DNA of 64,000 bases. Source: Gordonia phthalatica (GTDB lineage Bacteria; Actinomycetota; Actinomycetes; Mycobacteriales; Mycobacteriaceae). A program made the translations under genes and the position numbers. Position 1 is the stretch's first letter. Each line of letters opens with the position of its first letter. The stretch covers positions 62,001-126,000 of the forward strand of contig NZ_CP011853.1 of assembly GCF_001305675.1 (NCBI RefSeq). The letters are read 5' to 3'. The notes beneath the pieces are model-generated. The model was not told where the DNA came from and ran no database searches. It saw only the letters and a program-made list of their open reading frames with translations. This document shows positions 1 through 8,085 of the stretch, one piece after another.

Positions 1-453
1 CTCGACCAAGCAACCCAGAAACTCCGGCCCGGCAAACGAACCAGAGCGCGGGTCATTGGACTCATCCCCACGCCTGCCGAGCCGATCGCAGATGACATGC
101 AGACCGCGCTCAACGAGCGGCAGGCGCTGATCGAGGCTGCTGCGCGAAAACTGCTGCACGACGCCCGAGAAGCGGGAGCCGCATGGGTGGCGCGGCTCGG
201 GCAGCTGAGTTCACGACCCGAAGCGCGAGAGCGGTGGGAGGCACACGCCGCCACTGTCGCGCTATACCGCTACCGCTACGAGATCACCGGCCCGGCACCG
301 CTGGGCGACCCGAACATCGTGCGTGGCCCTGACCAAGCGGCCGAGTACCGAGCAGGCCAGGCTGCGTTGCGGCACATCAAGGCGAGTGTTCGACGCGATG
401 ATGAGAGAGGATCCCAGTCGACCGTCCGCAGCACACTACGACGTGGGCTCTGA
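1..453 (+). CDS. C-terminal end of a MobF/TrwC-type conjugative relaxase (partial, runs off left edge)
   Basis: The frame is open from base 1 to the TGA at 451-453, so only the last 150 residues are present. The segment is charged and alanine-rich. It contains ALIEAAARKLLHDA and, further on, YRYRYEITGPAPLGDP, which resembles the extreme C-terminus of large actinobacterial relaxase-helicase proteins that nick and unwind plasmid or ICE DNA for conjugation. No catalytic Tyr/His motif or helicase motif is visible because those lie to the left of the window. The function therefore rests on tail similarity only. It fits the island nature of the first 18 kb. An alternative is some other large plasmid-encoded protein. 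Confidence 0.55.
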   Translation, partial: LDQATQKLRPGKRTRARVIGLIPTPAEPIADDMQTALNERQALIEAAARKLLHDAREAGAAWVARLGQLSSRPEARERWEAHAATVALYRYRYEITGPAPLGDPNIVRGPDQAAEYRAGQAALRHIKASVRRDDERGSQSTVRSTLRRGL

Positions 454-597
454 CCCTCGACCTCATCAGGCGCGCGACGACACGCCACGCGTAGAACCAC
501 TCGGTGACGACGTTGTGGCAGGTGGAAAACTGCTCCGCCGGGCGTGTCACCACGGAACCGACGACGCGGGACGATGCCGGAGGATACCCTATGTAGC

Positions 598-740
598 ATG
601 GGTACCGCGTACGACTTCCTCAGCTCTCATCTGAAGACGATGGCTGCGCCGTACCTGTTTATCGGCTCCGGGATTTCAAGACGGTACGCTGATCTGCCCG
701 ATTGGGAAGGTCTCCTTAGACACTTTGCTGCATTTACTAG
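598..740 (+). pseudogene. SIR2-family protein, N-terminal fragment cut off by IS1380 copy A
   Basis: ATG 598 opens 47 codons that include YLFIGSGISRRY and PDWEGLLRHFA. This is the N-terminal nucleotide-binding motif (GSG-S) and the following W-E-LL block of SIR2-like NADase/effector proteins found in bacterial defence operons. The frame then enters the IS and stops at 778-780. A GGAGG at 579-583 precedes the start by 14 bases; an in-frame ATG at 574 is an alternative start. The rest of the gene is at 12767-14101 beyond the second IS copy. Together with that part it would make about 490 residues, minus a short stretch that seems to be missing at the junction. It is non-functional as it stands. 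Confidence 0.75.
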
Positions 741-790
741 CCTCCGCCTTTCATCGGTGAATTCGACTCGCCCGGCCTGAAGCATGAAGA

Positions 791-857
791 AAGGTGCTCT
801 CACCTGCGATAATCGTTCTTGCGACAGTCCGATTACGTCAGAGCGAAGGAGCACCTT
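791..857 (+). promoter_or_regulatory. RBS-sequestering hairpin upstream of the transposase (copy A; same at 11130-11196)
   Basis: AAGGTGCTC at 791-799 is the exact complement of GAGCACCTT at 849-857. The right arm overlaps the AAGGAG ribosome binding site (846-851) of the GTG start at 862. A transcript entering from outside the IS can fold this stem and hide the site, whereas one initiated inside the loop cannot. Such anti-read-through stems are known in IS elements; its action here is inferred. Confidence 0.5.
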
Positions 858-861
858 CCTG

Positions 862-2253
862 GTGAGCAACTCTACCGTGTTCTACCCACAGATCCTTGCC
901 GCCGGGGACGGCAAGAACCTCGTGTCCCACGCCGGAACCATCCTGCTGACCCGCACAGTCGAGGTCAGCGGCCTGGCAACAGAGTTGTCGACAGCGTTGG
1001 CGCCGTGGCGCAAACCTTTGGCCTGGCACGATCCGGGCAAGATCGTCGCCGATCTCGCGGTGGCGTTGGTCGCCGGCGGCGACTGCCTCGCCGACATTGC
1101 CACCGTCCGCGATCACCCCGAGGCGTTCGGGCATGTCGCCTCCGACCCGACCGTGTCTCGCCTGATCTCCGCCCTCGCCGCCACGCCAGTCGAGGCCATG
1201 TCAGCGATCGCTGCTGCGCGCGCCGCGACCCGGGCACGGGTGTGGTCTCTGGCCGGCACAGCCGCTCCGAACCACGGCATCTCGGCGAGGAATCCGCTGG
1301 TCATCGATCTCGATGCGACTCTGGTCACCGCCCACTCCGACAAGCAAGCGGCAGCAGGAAACTACAAGGGCGGCTACGGATTTCATCCGATGACCGCGTT
1401 CATCGACCACGGACCGGGCGGTGCGGGTGAAGCCGGGACGATCCTGCTGCGGCCGGGCAACGCCGGATCGAACACCGCCGCCGATCACATCGCCACCACC
1501 CGCACCGTGTTGGCACAGATCCCAGGTCTACCAGCACGTCCCGGCCGGAAGGTGCTGATCCGCACCGACTCGGCGGGCGCCACCCACGACTTCCTCGACT
1601 ACCTGCATAAACAACGACTCTCGTACTCGGTCGGGTTCGGTCTGGACGCCCGGCTCGGTGAGATCATCGACCGACTCCCGAAACAGGCATGGACCCCGGC
1701 CTACAACAGTGACCGCGAGCCGCGCGAAGGTGCTGACGTCGCCGAGTTGACCGGAGTCATAGACCTGACGGGATGGCCGCCCGGGATGCGAGTGATCGTG
1801 CGGCGGGAGAAACCGCACCCCGGTGCACAACTGCGTATCACCGACCGGAACGGGTGGCGGCTGACCGCGTTCGCGACCAATACCAAACTCGGGCAGCACG
1901 CCGACCTGGAACTGCGGCACCGCCGACGCGCTCGGTGCGAGGATCGGATCCGGCAGAGCAAAGACTGCGGCCTGATGAACTTGCCGCTGCACTCGTTCGC
2001 GCAGAACCAGATCTGGACCGCGATCGTGGCGTTGGCGTTCGACCTGAACGCATGGATGCAACTGCTGGCGTTCACCAGCACAAACACGCGAACCTGGGAA
2101 CTCAAGACGCTGCGACTTCGGTTGTTCTCGATCGCAGCTCGTCTGGCCCGTCACGCCCGCCGGCGGCGAATTCGGTTCGATACCCGCGCCAAGTACACGG
2201 GCCTGCTCATCACCGGACTCCACCGCCTCGACGCCTTCACAAACAGCAGCTGA
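862..2253 (+). CDS. IS1380-family transposase (copy A)
   Basis: DDE transposase of 463 residues that cuts and pastes the IS. The GTG at 862 is chosen because AAGGAG lies 10 bases upstream and the product then begins VSNSTVFYPQILAAG. The upstream ATG at 784 would put the inverted-repeat hairpin inside the gene. Candidate catalytic acidic residues sit in LVIDLDATL (first D), VLIRTDSAGATHDFL (second D) and RCEDRIRQSKDCGL (the E), in the order and spacing of the IS1380/DDE_Tnp_1-like fold. The C-terminal tail is Arg-rich. An identical product is encoded by copy B, so either gene could mobilise both ends. It looks intact. Confidence 0.85.
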   Translation: MSNSTVFYPQILAAGDGKNLVSHAGTILLTRTVEVSGLATELSTALAPWRKPLAWHDPGKIVADLAVALVAGGDCLADIATVRDHPEAFGHVASDPTVSRLISALAATPVEAMSAIAAARAATRARVWSLAGTAAPNHGISARNPLVIDLDATLVTAHSDKQAAAGNYKGGYGFHPMTAFIDHGPGGAGEAGTILLRPGNAGSNTAADHIATTRTVLAQIPGLPARPGRKVLIRTDSAGATHDFLDYLHKQRLSYSVGFGLDARLGEIIDRLPKQAWTPAYNSDREPREGADVAELTGVIDLTGWPPGMRVIVRREKPHPGAQLRITDRNGWRLTAFATNTKLGQHADLELRHRRRARCEDRIRQSKDCGLMNLPLHSFAQNQIWTAIVALAFDLNAWMQLLAFTSTNTRTWELKTLRLRLFSIAARLARHARRRRIRFDTRAKYTGLLITGLHRLDAFTNSS

Positions 2254-2427
2254 CCAGCACACCGCTCCTATCCGAACGATCTGAAAGGCACCCTCTCCGG
2301 GCCCGTGAAACCCGGCCGCGAACCGGCGGCACCCGGCAGACCTGTCGTACCCGACCGACATAATCAGCGCTGCCGCAATCAATCCGAACCGCTCAGGACA
2401 GGAGAAGCCCCCGACGAAAGATTGAGG

Positions 2428-2716
2428 CTAAGGCGATCACGCAAAGCAGGACCTTCGATCGCACCCGGTTCGCAACGAAGCCGACGACAATCGCCGAGAT
2501 GCTGAACAGCGCGAAGAAGCCACTGGAAAGCAGGCCGTACTGCTCGGCGGTGAGTCCAAGGTCGGCTATCAGGGGTTTAGCGGCCAAACCAAGTATGGCC
2601 TTGTCGCCAAAGTTGATTAGCATGAAAAGCAACAGCATTCCGGTGACGATCCATGCCCTCCGGCGGTCCGGGGGCGCGCTCGTCGTGTCTTTAGTGGGAA
2701 TTCTTATAGCGGTCAT
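2428..2716 (-). pseudogene. MFS transporter, N-terminal fragment truncated by IS copy A
   Basis: Reading on the minus strand from ATG 2716, the product begins MTAIRIPTKDTTSAPPDRRR. It then has a membrane segment (WIVTGMLLLFMLINFGDKAIL) and a second one (GLLSSGFFALFSISAIVVGFV), followed by NRVRSK, the loop 2-3 motif of major-facilitator permeases. About 96 codons remain before the IS boundary; a complete transporter has around 400-450. It was probably the uptake gene for the substrate of the neighbouring catabolic genes and is now non-functional. Confidence 0.7.
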
Positions 2717-2948
2717 TTCTGGCTCTTTTCTGAGAATGACGGGATGACGCAGTTGTGGGGGATCGCGGCGATTCGGCATTGACGGCGTCGGGTGCCATAT
2801 TCACGCCAATCGGCACTAGGAGGTCCAGATTTAGTGTTCTGCATCACGATGAGAATCGGATTGAATTTGTGCGCCAATTCCGTGCATTTAACCGTCGCGG
2901 ACGGGCACTTCTGTGTGTGGCGCTATCGCCGATAAGGCGAGAATCAGG

Positions 2949-4292
2949 TCAGGTGGTTTCCACGAAATCGCCTGGGCGCCAGGAGCCGTCGAATGCTGAC
3001 GGTTGAGGTTGGTAGATGCGGAGGAAAGCGAACCACTGACCGCCGGGATTGGTCTGTATCCAGCGATCGGCTCCTCCGTTCGGCTGCACCGGCCCGAAAT
3101 GCAGATCGACTGATTCATTGCCGGTCGATTCGGTCAATTCGACCACTGAGCGGAGTGCGGCTTTACCCTGCGCCGTTCGAATCTGTGATCGGCTCGCGGA
3201 GTCGTAAATGGTAATCGACCAGAATTGCCCGGCCGGTACCGGCAGCGGAACCGTCAGGCGGTACGACTTCCCGCCAACCAAGAAGGCGCCGGCACTGTCG
3301 CGATAAGCAGACCAATAGAGCGAACCGACGCCGGGGGAGCGGAGCAGCATTTTCGGCGTGACGCCGATGGCCTGTGAGAACCAGCGCTCTCGCGCCTCGA
3401 GGTCCATGCCGTGCGACGTCTCGAAATTCGCGTCGCCACCGATGTGTAGCCATTCCCAGTGCCGGTCGTCCCACACGACCCGTTCGGCCCGGGTGCTGGC
3501 GTACCCGCTGGCCAGGAGTGCGTCGCGGCCGGCCCGGGCCGCGTGCTCGAGCAACTCGCGTTCAGAGGAGTTCGGCGCAAAGGGTTCATCGTGCGTGATG
3601 CCGAGACTCGCCGCGAGGGCGTACATGACGCGGTACTCGTCGATCGGAGGTTCGGTGGAGAGCACCCGGTGCAGGTGCTCCCAGAACTGGATGTTGTCTT
3701 CCCACGGCACCGGGGTGTTGTGGATGTCTTGATCGTCGACGAATGCGAGGGACGGCGGTGCGGACGCTTCCGCCATCGGGTAGACATTCAGCAGGCGCAG
3801 AGCGGCGAGGGCATCGTCGACCTGGCCGTTGGCCGGTACTGTCCGGACCAGGAGCCACAGCTCAAAGGTCCGTGCCTGAACTGCGTGGTACCCGTCCGGA
3901 ACGGTGCCTTCCCAGCCCGGCGGCAGGATGAGATGGCGACCTCCACTGCCCGCGTCGGGGCCGGCCAGCCCGAGGTCCTGGACGGCACGGTAATTGTGGT
4001 CGTTCACGAAACCCATGTATGGACCCGCCGGTATCTCGACCACCATCGGCCCTGCGGTCCGCAGATTGAGGTTCATCGTGAGATAGGGGGTGTCGGAGTT
4101 GCCGGTGAATGCGGTGGTGCTGGGGGTCAAGGCGACGAGGTAGGCATCCCGGTTGTCGGCGAGGCCGAGTTTCCGGTGCCCTTCCAGGGCCGCTTCGGCG
4201 GATACGATCGGGTAGAAGAACCGATAGACCTCGACGGCACGGTGGAACTCTGGTGACGAACGGAGATCATCGTGCTTCGCGATGAGATCCAT
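2949..4292 (-). CDS. DUF1254/DUF1214 domain-containing protein
   Basis: Predicted 447-residue protein of the DUF1254-DUF1214 architecture. The N-terminal half contains TPYLTMNLNLRTAGPMVVEIP and GPYMGFVNDHNYRAVQDLG, typical of DUF1254. The C-terminal quarter (YRLTVPLPVPAGQFWSITIYD, then IQTNPGGQWFAFLRIYQP) is DUF1214. The biochemical role of the family is not settled; members often sit in catabolic gene clusters. ATG 4292 is chosen over ATG 4340 because AGGAG lies 9 bases before it. No clear signal peptide is seen with this start. It lies downstream of the dioxygenase on the same strand (215-bp gap), so co-transcription is plausible. Confidence 0.75.
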   Translation of the reverse strand: MDLIAKHDDLRSSPEFHRAVEVYRFFYPIVSAEAALEGHRKLGLADNRDAYLVALTPSTTAFTGNSDTPYLTMNLNLRTAGPMVVEIPAGPYMGFVNDHNYRAVQDLGLAGPDAGSGGRHLILPPGWEGTVPDGYHAVQARTFELWLLVRTVPANGQVDDALAALRLLNVYPMAEASAPPSLAFVDDQDIHNTPVPWEDNIQFWEHLHRVLSTEPPIDEYRVMYALAASLGITHDEPFAPNSSERELLEHAARAGRDALLASGYASTRAERVVWDDRHWEWLHIGGDANFETSHGMDLEARERWFSQAIGVTPKMLLRSPGVGSLYWSAYRDSAGAFLVGGKSYRLTVPLPVPAGQFWSITIYDSASRSQIRTAQGKAALRSVVELTESTGNESVDLHFGPVQPNGGADRWIQTNPGGQWFAFLRIYQPQPSAFDGSWRPGDFVETT

Positions 4293-4507
4293 GCTGGTCA
4301 ACTCCTGTGTGTAGGCGGCGGCCCGTGCTGAAATCACCACCCCGGCCGGGTGTCGTGACGCACGTGCGGAATATGTCTAGGCCAGCGGAAGGTCGCTGAG
4401 CGGTCGAAAAGTAGTGAGGTTCCGACCCCACCAGACAGCAAAGGCCGGGTCCTGATCTCCGTGTGAAGCTCGGAACCTGGCCTCGCTGATGAGTCGTGCG
4501 GTGGGTG

Positions 4508-5449
4508 CTACCGGGCGGAAACGCCGATCGGAACGTCGCCGACGATCGAGATCCGCTCCATCACACGCGGCATCGGGAAGTAGTCGCTGGCGGCGTAGTG
4601 CTGGCACGTGCGATTGTCCCAGAACGCGATCGTGTTCGGCTGCCACTTGAGGCGAACCTGGAACTCCGGCCGCGCGACGTGCCGGTACAGGCGGGTGAGG
4701 ATGTCGGTCGACTCATCGTCGGACACGCCGAGGATTCGGGTGGTGAAGGCGAGATTGACGAACAGGACCTTGCGGCCGGTCTCGGGGATCACCCGAACCA
4801 CGGGGTGGTGCTGGGGCGGGAAGTGCGGGCGGAGAGCTTCTGCGGTCTCCGGCGGCATAGCGACACCGAAGACATCCATCCAGTCGTGCTCGGCGACGAG
4901 ATGCTCGATCCGTTCCTTCAACTCCTCGGGGAGGGTGTCGTACGCCGCACCGGTATCGGACCACAGGGTGTCGCCGCCGACCGGCGGCACCTCGACCGCG
5001 CGCAGGACGGCTGCGTGCGACGGGTGGGTGTGCCAGGAGACGTCGTTGTGCCATCCGTTCTCCACGCCGCCGCCGTTGGCCATGCTCCGGTCGAGGGTCT
5101 GCACGTCGACGTCGGTCTGGTCGTCGCCGAGGTGCTTGTAGAACGGGTGCTGCTCAAGTTCGCCCCACAACTTCGCGAATTCTCGCTGGTCGACACGGGT
5201 GATGTCCTGGTCTCGGAAGAAGAGCACCTTCCAGTCGAGTTGAGCGCGTCGGATCTCGGCGAGAGTGTCCTCGTCGATGTCGCCTCCGAGGCGGACTCCA
5301 GAGATCTCGGCGCCGATGGTCGGTGACAGGGGACTGACGGTGATGCGGGTGTAGCCGTCGGTGCTGGCCGGCGGATGTGCCACCAGTGGGCCGGAGGGGG
5401 AGTAGTCGTGAAGCAGCTTGTAGTGCGCGGAGAACGTAGGGGTAGACAT
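4508..5449 (-). CDS. TauD/TfdA-family Fe(II)/2-oxoglutarate dioxygenase
   Basis: A 313-residue non-haem iron dioxygenase that would couple decarboxylation of 2-oxoglutarate to hydroxylation, and often C-O or C-S cleavage, of a substrate. The iron facial triad is visible: HND in NGWHNDVSWHTHP gives His and Asp, and TCQHYA near the C-terminus gives the second His. RVMERI supplies the Arg that usually binds 2-oxoglutarate. AGGAGG lies 8 bases upstream of the ATG. The closest characterised relatives by overall shape are taurine, 2,4-D and alkylsulfate dioxygenases; the actual substrate cannot be read from sequence. Its neighbours suggest that the product feeds the alcohol dehydrogenase encoded divergently. 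Confidence 0.85.
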   Translation of the reverse strand: MSTPTFSAHYKLLHDYSPSGPLVAHPPASTDGYTRITVSPLSPTIGAEISGVRLGGDIDEDTLAEIRRAQLDWKVLFFRDQDITRVDQREFAKLWGELEQHPFYKHLGDDQTDVDVQTLDRSMANGGGVENGWHNDVSWHTHPSHAAVLRAVEVPPVGGDTLWSDTGAAYDTLPEELKERIEHLVAEHDWMDVFGVAMPPETAEALRPHFPPQHHPVVRVIPETGRKVLFVNLAFTTRILGVSDDESTDILTRLYRHVARPEFQVRLKWQPNTIAFWDNRTCQHYAASDYFPMPRVMERISIVGDVPIGVSAR

Positions 5450-5638
5450 CGCAAGCCTCCTGAGATCGGTGCGGAGTTCGTGCGGCTGAATCAGCCGAGC
5501 AGTGCGGTCGGGCGAAATCGACCGGGCTCACTCAGTGTGCTGGATCACGTCACCCTTGGCTTGGACGGCTGCGCCACTGCATTGGACTTCCGCGAGACAG
5601 GTCGACAACCCGAAGGTCAGTGCGACAGACGGGGCCGG

Positions 5639-6649
5639 TCAGGAGGCCGGGAGGAGGAGGTGCTCGCCTGTTGTGGCGGTGAACTCGGTCGCCGTGACCT
5701 CGGTCGTGCGATCTCGCAATTCTGCGCGAAAAGCCGAGGGGGACAACCCGAACTGCTGCTTGAACGACCGGGTCAGGTGGCTGGCGTCGGAGAAATTCCA
5801 CCGTGCCGCGATGGCTGCGACGGAGTGTTGCGTCGCCTCGAGATCGGCGCGTGCCCGCATCAGCCGACGACGTCGCACCACTGCTCCGAGGGTGTCACCG
5901 TTCTCGGCAAACACTCGGTTGACGGTGCGCACCGATACTGAATGCGCGGCCGCGACCTGAGCGGGAGTGATGGCATTGTCGCGCAGGTGGGCGTCGATCC
6001 AGCTCTCGATCGCAGTACGCAGCGCCACTGCGGTGCCGGCGCCCGGTTCGCCGCCGGGCTCGGAACGCAACATGCCCGCGATCAGTTCCAAGGTCGCGTT
6101 GCGCGCAGACGACAGAGACTGCTGTGGCAGCGCCTGAACACTGTTCGTCAGCACCCCGAGGTAGTCGCCCAGCAGTTGGGACGCCGGGGAGCTCAGGAGT
6201 TTCCCGGATCGGGTCTTGGGGCCGCGAATGAGGTCGAAGACCTGGCCGGGGATCATCAACGACCGCTTCCGGACCATCCTGTCGATCTCGAATTTGGCGG
6301 GTTGGTGAGAATCCCACAGCACCATGTCGCCAGCGGTGAGTTCCATGCGCGAGTTGCCGACCGTGAAGACCTCGTCGCCCTCTTGGATGGCGATGAGGAC
6401 GGCGAAGTGATCGTCGCTGTCGGCGATCAAGGACTTGGTCCGCGCCACAGACATCGGGCCACACACGAACTCGACTATCGAAAGCTCGTTGATGCCGAGG
6501 TACGAGACTCCCTCCTGTCGAGGTCGGCTCGTCGGTTCGGCAGAGCGGACTGCAAGCGGCACTCCAACGGTGGCCATCTTGCCTTCCCAGAGCGAAATCC
6601 GTTGGTCGAACGGGATCGCCTCAAGCCGAGACACGTCCGTTCCGAGCAT
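5639..6649 (-). CDS. AraC-family transcriptional regulator
   Basis: Predicted 336-residue activator. The N-terminal about 200 residues resemble the AraC-binding-like sensor domain (GDEVFTVGNSRMELTAGDMV). The C-terminal about 110 carry two helix-turn-helix units: AAHSVSVRTVNRVFAENGDT and IAARWNFSDASHLTRSFKQQ, then FGLSPSAFR. ATG 6649 is preceded at 6 bases by a perfect AGGAGGTGA, which decides the start over ATG 6658. It is transcribed divergently from the alcohol dehydrogenase, and the shared 284-bp intergenic region holds three copies of a 15-bp repeat that are its likely binding sites. It presumably switches on the catabolic genes in response to the substrate. Confidence 0.88.
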   Translation of the reverse strand: MLGTDVSRLEAIPFDQRISLWEGKMATVGVPLAVRSAEPTSRPRQEGVSYLGINELSIVEFVCGPMSVARTKSLIADSDDHFAVLIAIQEGDEVFTVGNSRMELTAGDMVLWDSHQPAKFEIDRMVRKRSLMIPGQVFDLIRGPKTRSGKLLSSPASQLLGDYLGVLTNSVQALPQQSLSSARNATLELIAGMLRSEPGGEPGAGTAVALRTAIESWIDAHLRDNAITPAQVAAAHSVSVRTVNRVFAENGDTLGAVVRRRRLMRARADLEATQHSVAAIAARWNFSDASHLTRSFKQQFGLSPSAFRAELRDRTTEVTATEFTATTGEHLLLPAS

Positions 6650-6715
6650 GCGAATCACCTCCTGGTCACCACTATTGAACCAGTGTGCCTTGCATCACGG
6701 CACCGGTTCAACCTC

Positions 6716-6833
6716 TGTCGCGCAGGTTCAGGCGCCTGGCGCGCAGGTTCACGTCGGGCTCCTGCGGCGGAGTGGTGGGGACGGTCGATCGGGCGGTCTG
6801 AGCAGCGCATTCGCAACCTGTCGCGCGGGTTCA
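6716..6833. promoter_or_regulatory. Candidate AraC-type operator: three direct repeats in the araC/adh intergenic region
   Basis: TGTCGCGCAGGTTCA (6716-6730) is followed by TGGCGCGCAGGTTCA (6737-6751), start to start 21 bp, which is two helical turns. This is the layout of AraC I1/I2-type half-sites. A third copy, TGTCGCGCGGGTTCA, lies at 6819-6833, about 100 bp upstream of the adh start. A further CCGGTTCAACC at 6703-6713 resembles a weak copy. The repeats are read directly; the function is inferred from position. Confidence 0.6.
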
Positions 6834-6933
6834 GTGTGGTGACGCTCCTGTCCAATCTTTCGCAGGTGAGACCCAGCACACTCATTTTCAGCACATCAAC
6901 CCCCGCTGAGCCGGGCAACCAAGGAGAACCCCC

Positions 6934-8046
6934 ATGAAGATGGATGCAGCAGTCCTCTGGAACTGGAACGACGACTGGAGCGTCGAGGAAGTCGAGCTCG
7001 ACGGGCCCAAGGAGGGCGAGGTCCTCGTCCGGTACGTCGCCAGCGGCCTGTGCCACTCCGATGAGCACGCGCGCACCGGATCGATGCCCACGGCCACGCC
7101 GATGGTCGGCGGTCACGAGGGCGCCGGGATCGTCGAAGAGGTCGGGCCGGGCGTCCACGACCTCAAGCCGGGCGACCACGTGGTCTGCGCGTTCATTCCG
7201 GTGTGCGGCAAGTGCCACTGGTGCGCGACGGGACAGTCGAACCTGTGCGACAACGGTGCACTGATGCTCCAGGGCACCATGCTCGACGGCAGCTTCCGCC
7301 GGCGGGCCCGCGGCCAGGACGTTGCCGCGCTCGGCCTGCTGGGGACCTTCGCCGAGTACGGAACGGTGCCGCAGCAGTCGCTGGTCAAGGTCGACAAGGA
7401 CATTCCACTCAACCGTGCCTGCCTCGTGGGCTGTGGCGTGACGACCGGTTGGGGCTCCGCGGTCAACTCGGCCAAGGTGCAGCCCGGCGACACGGTGATC
7501 GTGATCGGCTGCGGCGGAATCGGTTCCGGTGCTCTCCAGGGTGCGCGCATCGCTGGTGCCGCGAACATCATCGCCGTCGACCTGGTGCCGGAGAAAGAAC
7601 ACGCCGTGAAGGTCCTCGGTGCGACGCACTTCTGCACGACGTTCGAGGAAGCCACCGCACTCGCGGCCGAGCTCACTCGCGGTGTCATGGCCGATTCGGC
7701 CATCCTCACCGTCGGTGCCGTGAGCGGGGACATGATCGCCCCGACCCTGGGTATGGTCCGCAAGGGCGGCATCGGTGTGGTCACCGGTTCTGCGCCGTTC
7801 ACCTCGACGTCCGCCGATATCTCGCTCGCGGAGCTGATGCTGTACCAGAAGAGCCTGGTGGGCAGCCTGTACGGCGCACGCAATCCGCGGGCGGACATCG
7901 TCAGCCTGCTGAACCTGTACCGCAACGGCCAACTTCTGCTCGACGACATCGTCACGGCCGAGTACCAGCTGTCGCAGATCGGCCAGGGCTACGACGACAT
8001 GATGGCCGGCAAGAACCTCCGCGGCGTCATCAATTTCGACAACTGA
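6934..8046 (+). CDS. NDMA-dependent-type zinc alcohol dehydrogenase
   Basis: Predicted 370-residue medium-chain dehydrogenase that oxidises an alcohol to an aldehyde. Catalytic zinc ligands appear in SGLCHSDEH (Cys) and GGHEGAG (His-Glu). The structural-zinc cysteines are in CGKCHWCATGQSNLCDNG. The Rossmann motif GCGGIGSGALQG binds the nicotinamide cofactor. The overall sequence matches the actinobacterial group in which the cofactor is tightly bound and re-oxidised by an external acceptor (N,N-dimethyl-4-nitrosoaniline in assays). AAGGAG lies 8 bases before ATG 6934. It starts a plus-strand run with aldehyde dehydrogenase, thiolase and acyl-CoA ligase, indicating alcohol to acid to CoA-thioester flux. 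Confidence 0.88.
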   Translation: MKMDAAVLWNWNDDWSVEEVELDGPKEGEVLVRYVASGLCHSDEHARTGSMPTATPMVGGHEGAGIVEEVGPGVHDLKPGDHVVCAFIPVCGKCHWCATGQSNLCDNGALMLQGTMLDGSFRRRARGQDVAALGLLGTFAEYGTVPQQSLVKVDKDIPLNRACLVGCGVTTGWGSAVNSAKVQPGDTVIVIGCGGIGSGALQGARIAGAANIIAVDLVPEKEHAVKVLGATHFCTTFEEATALAAELTRGVMADSAILTVGAVSGDMIAPTLGMVRKGGIGVVTGSAPFTSTSADISLAELMLYQKSLVGSLYGARNPRADIVSLLNLYRNGQLLLDDIVTAEYQLSQIGQGYDDMMAGKNLRGVINFDN

Positions 8047-8085
8047 CCCGACTTCCTTTCCCGTTCTTACTCAGGAGACTTCACC

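Larger units (their letters stand above)
741..2427 (+). mobile_element. IS1380-family insertion sequence, copy A
   Basis: The element runs from CCTCCGCCTTTCATCGG at the left to a right end whose complement reads CCTCAATCTTTCGTCGG. These are imperfect terminal inverted repeats matching at 17 of the first 24 positions. Length (1,687 bp) and a single long transposase gene fit the IS1380 family. The left flank is CTAG and the right flank CTAA. The same element recurs 10,339 bp downstream. Confidence 0.85.

Noticed and set aside
784..861. ATG 784 as transposase start
   Set aside because: It would place the hidden-RBS hairpin inside the gene. GTG 862 has AAGGAG at the right distance, and the family-like sequence begins there.
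3459..4256. Plus-strand frame of 265 codons opposite the DUF1254 gene
   Set aside because: No domain, and antisense to a gene with strong DUF1254/DUF1214 motifs and its own SD.
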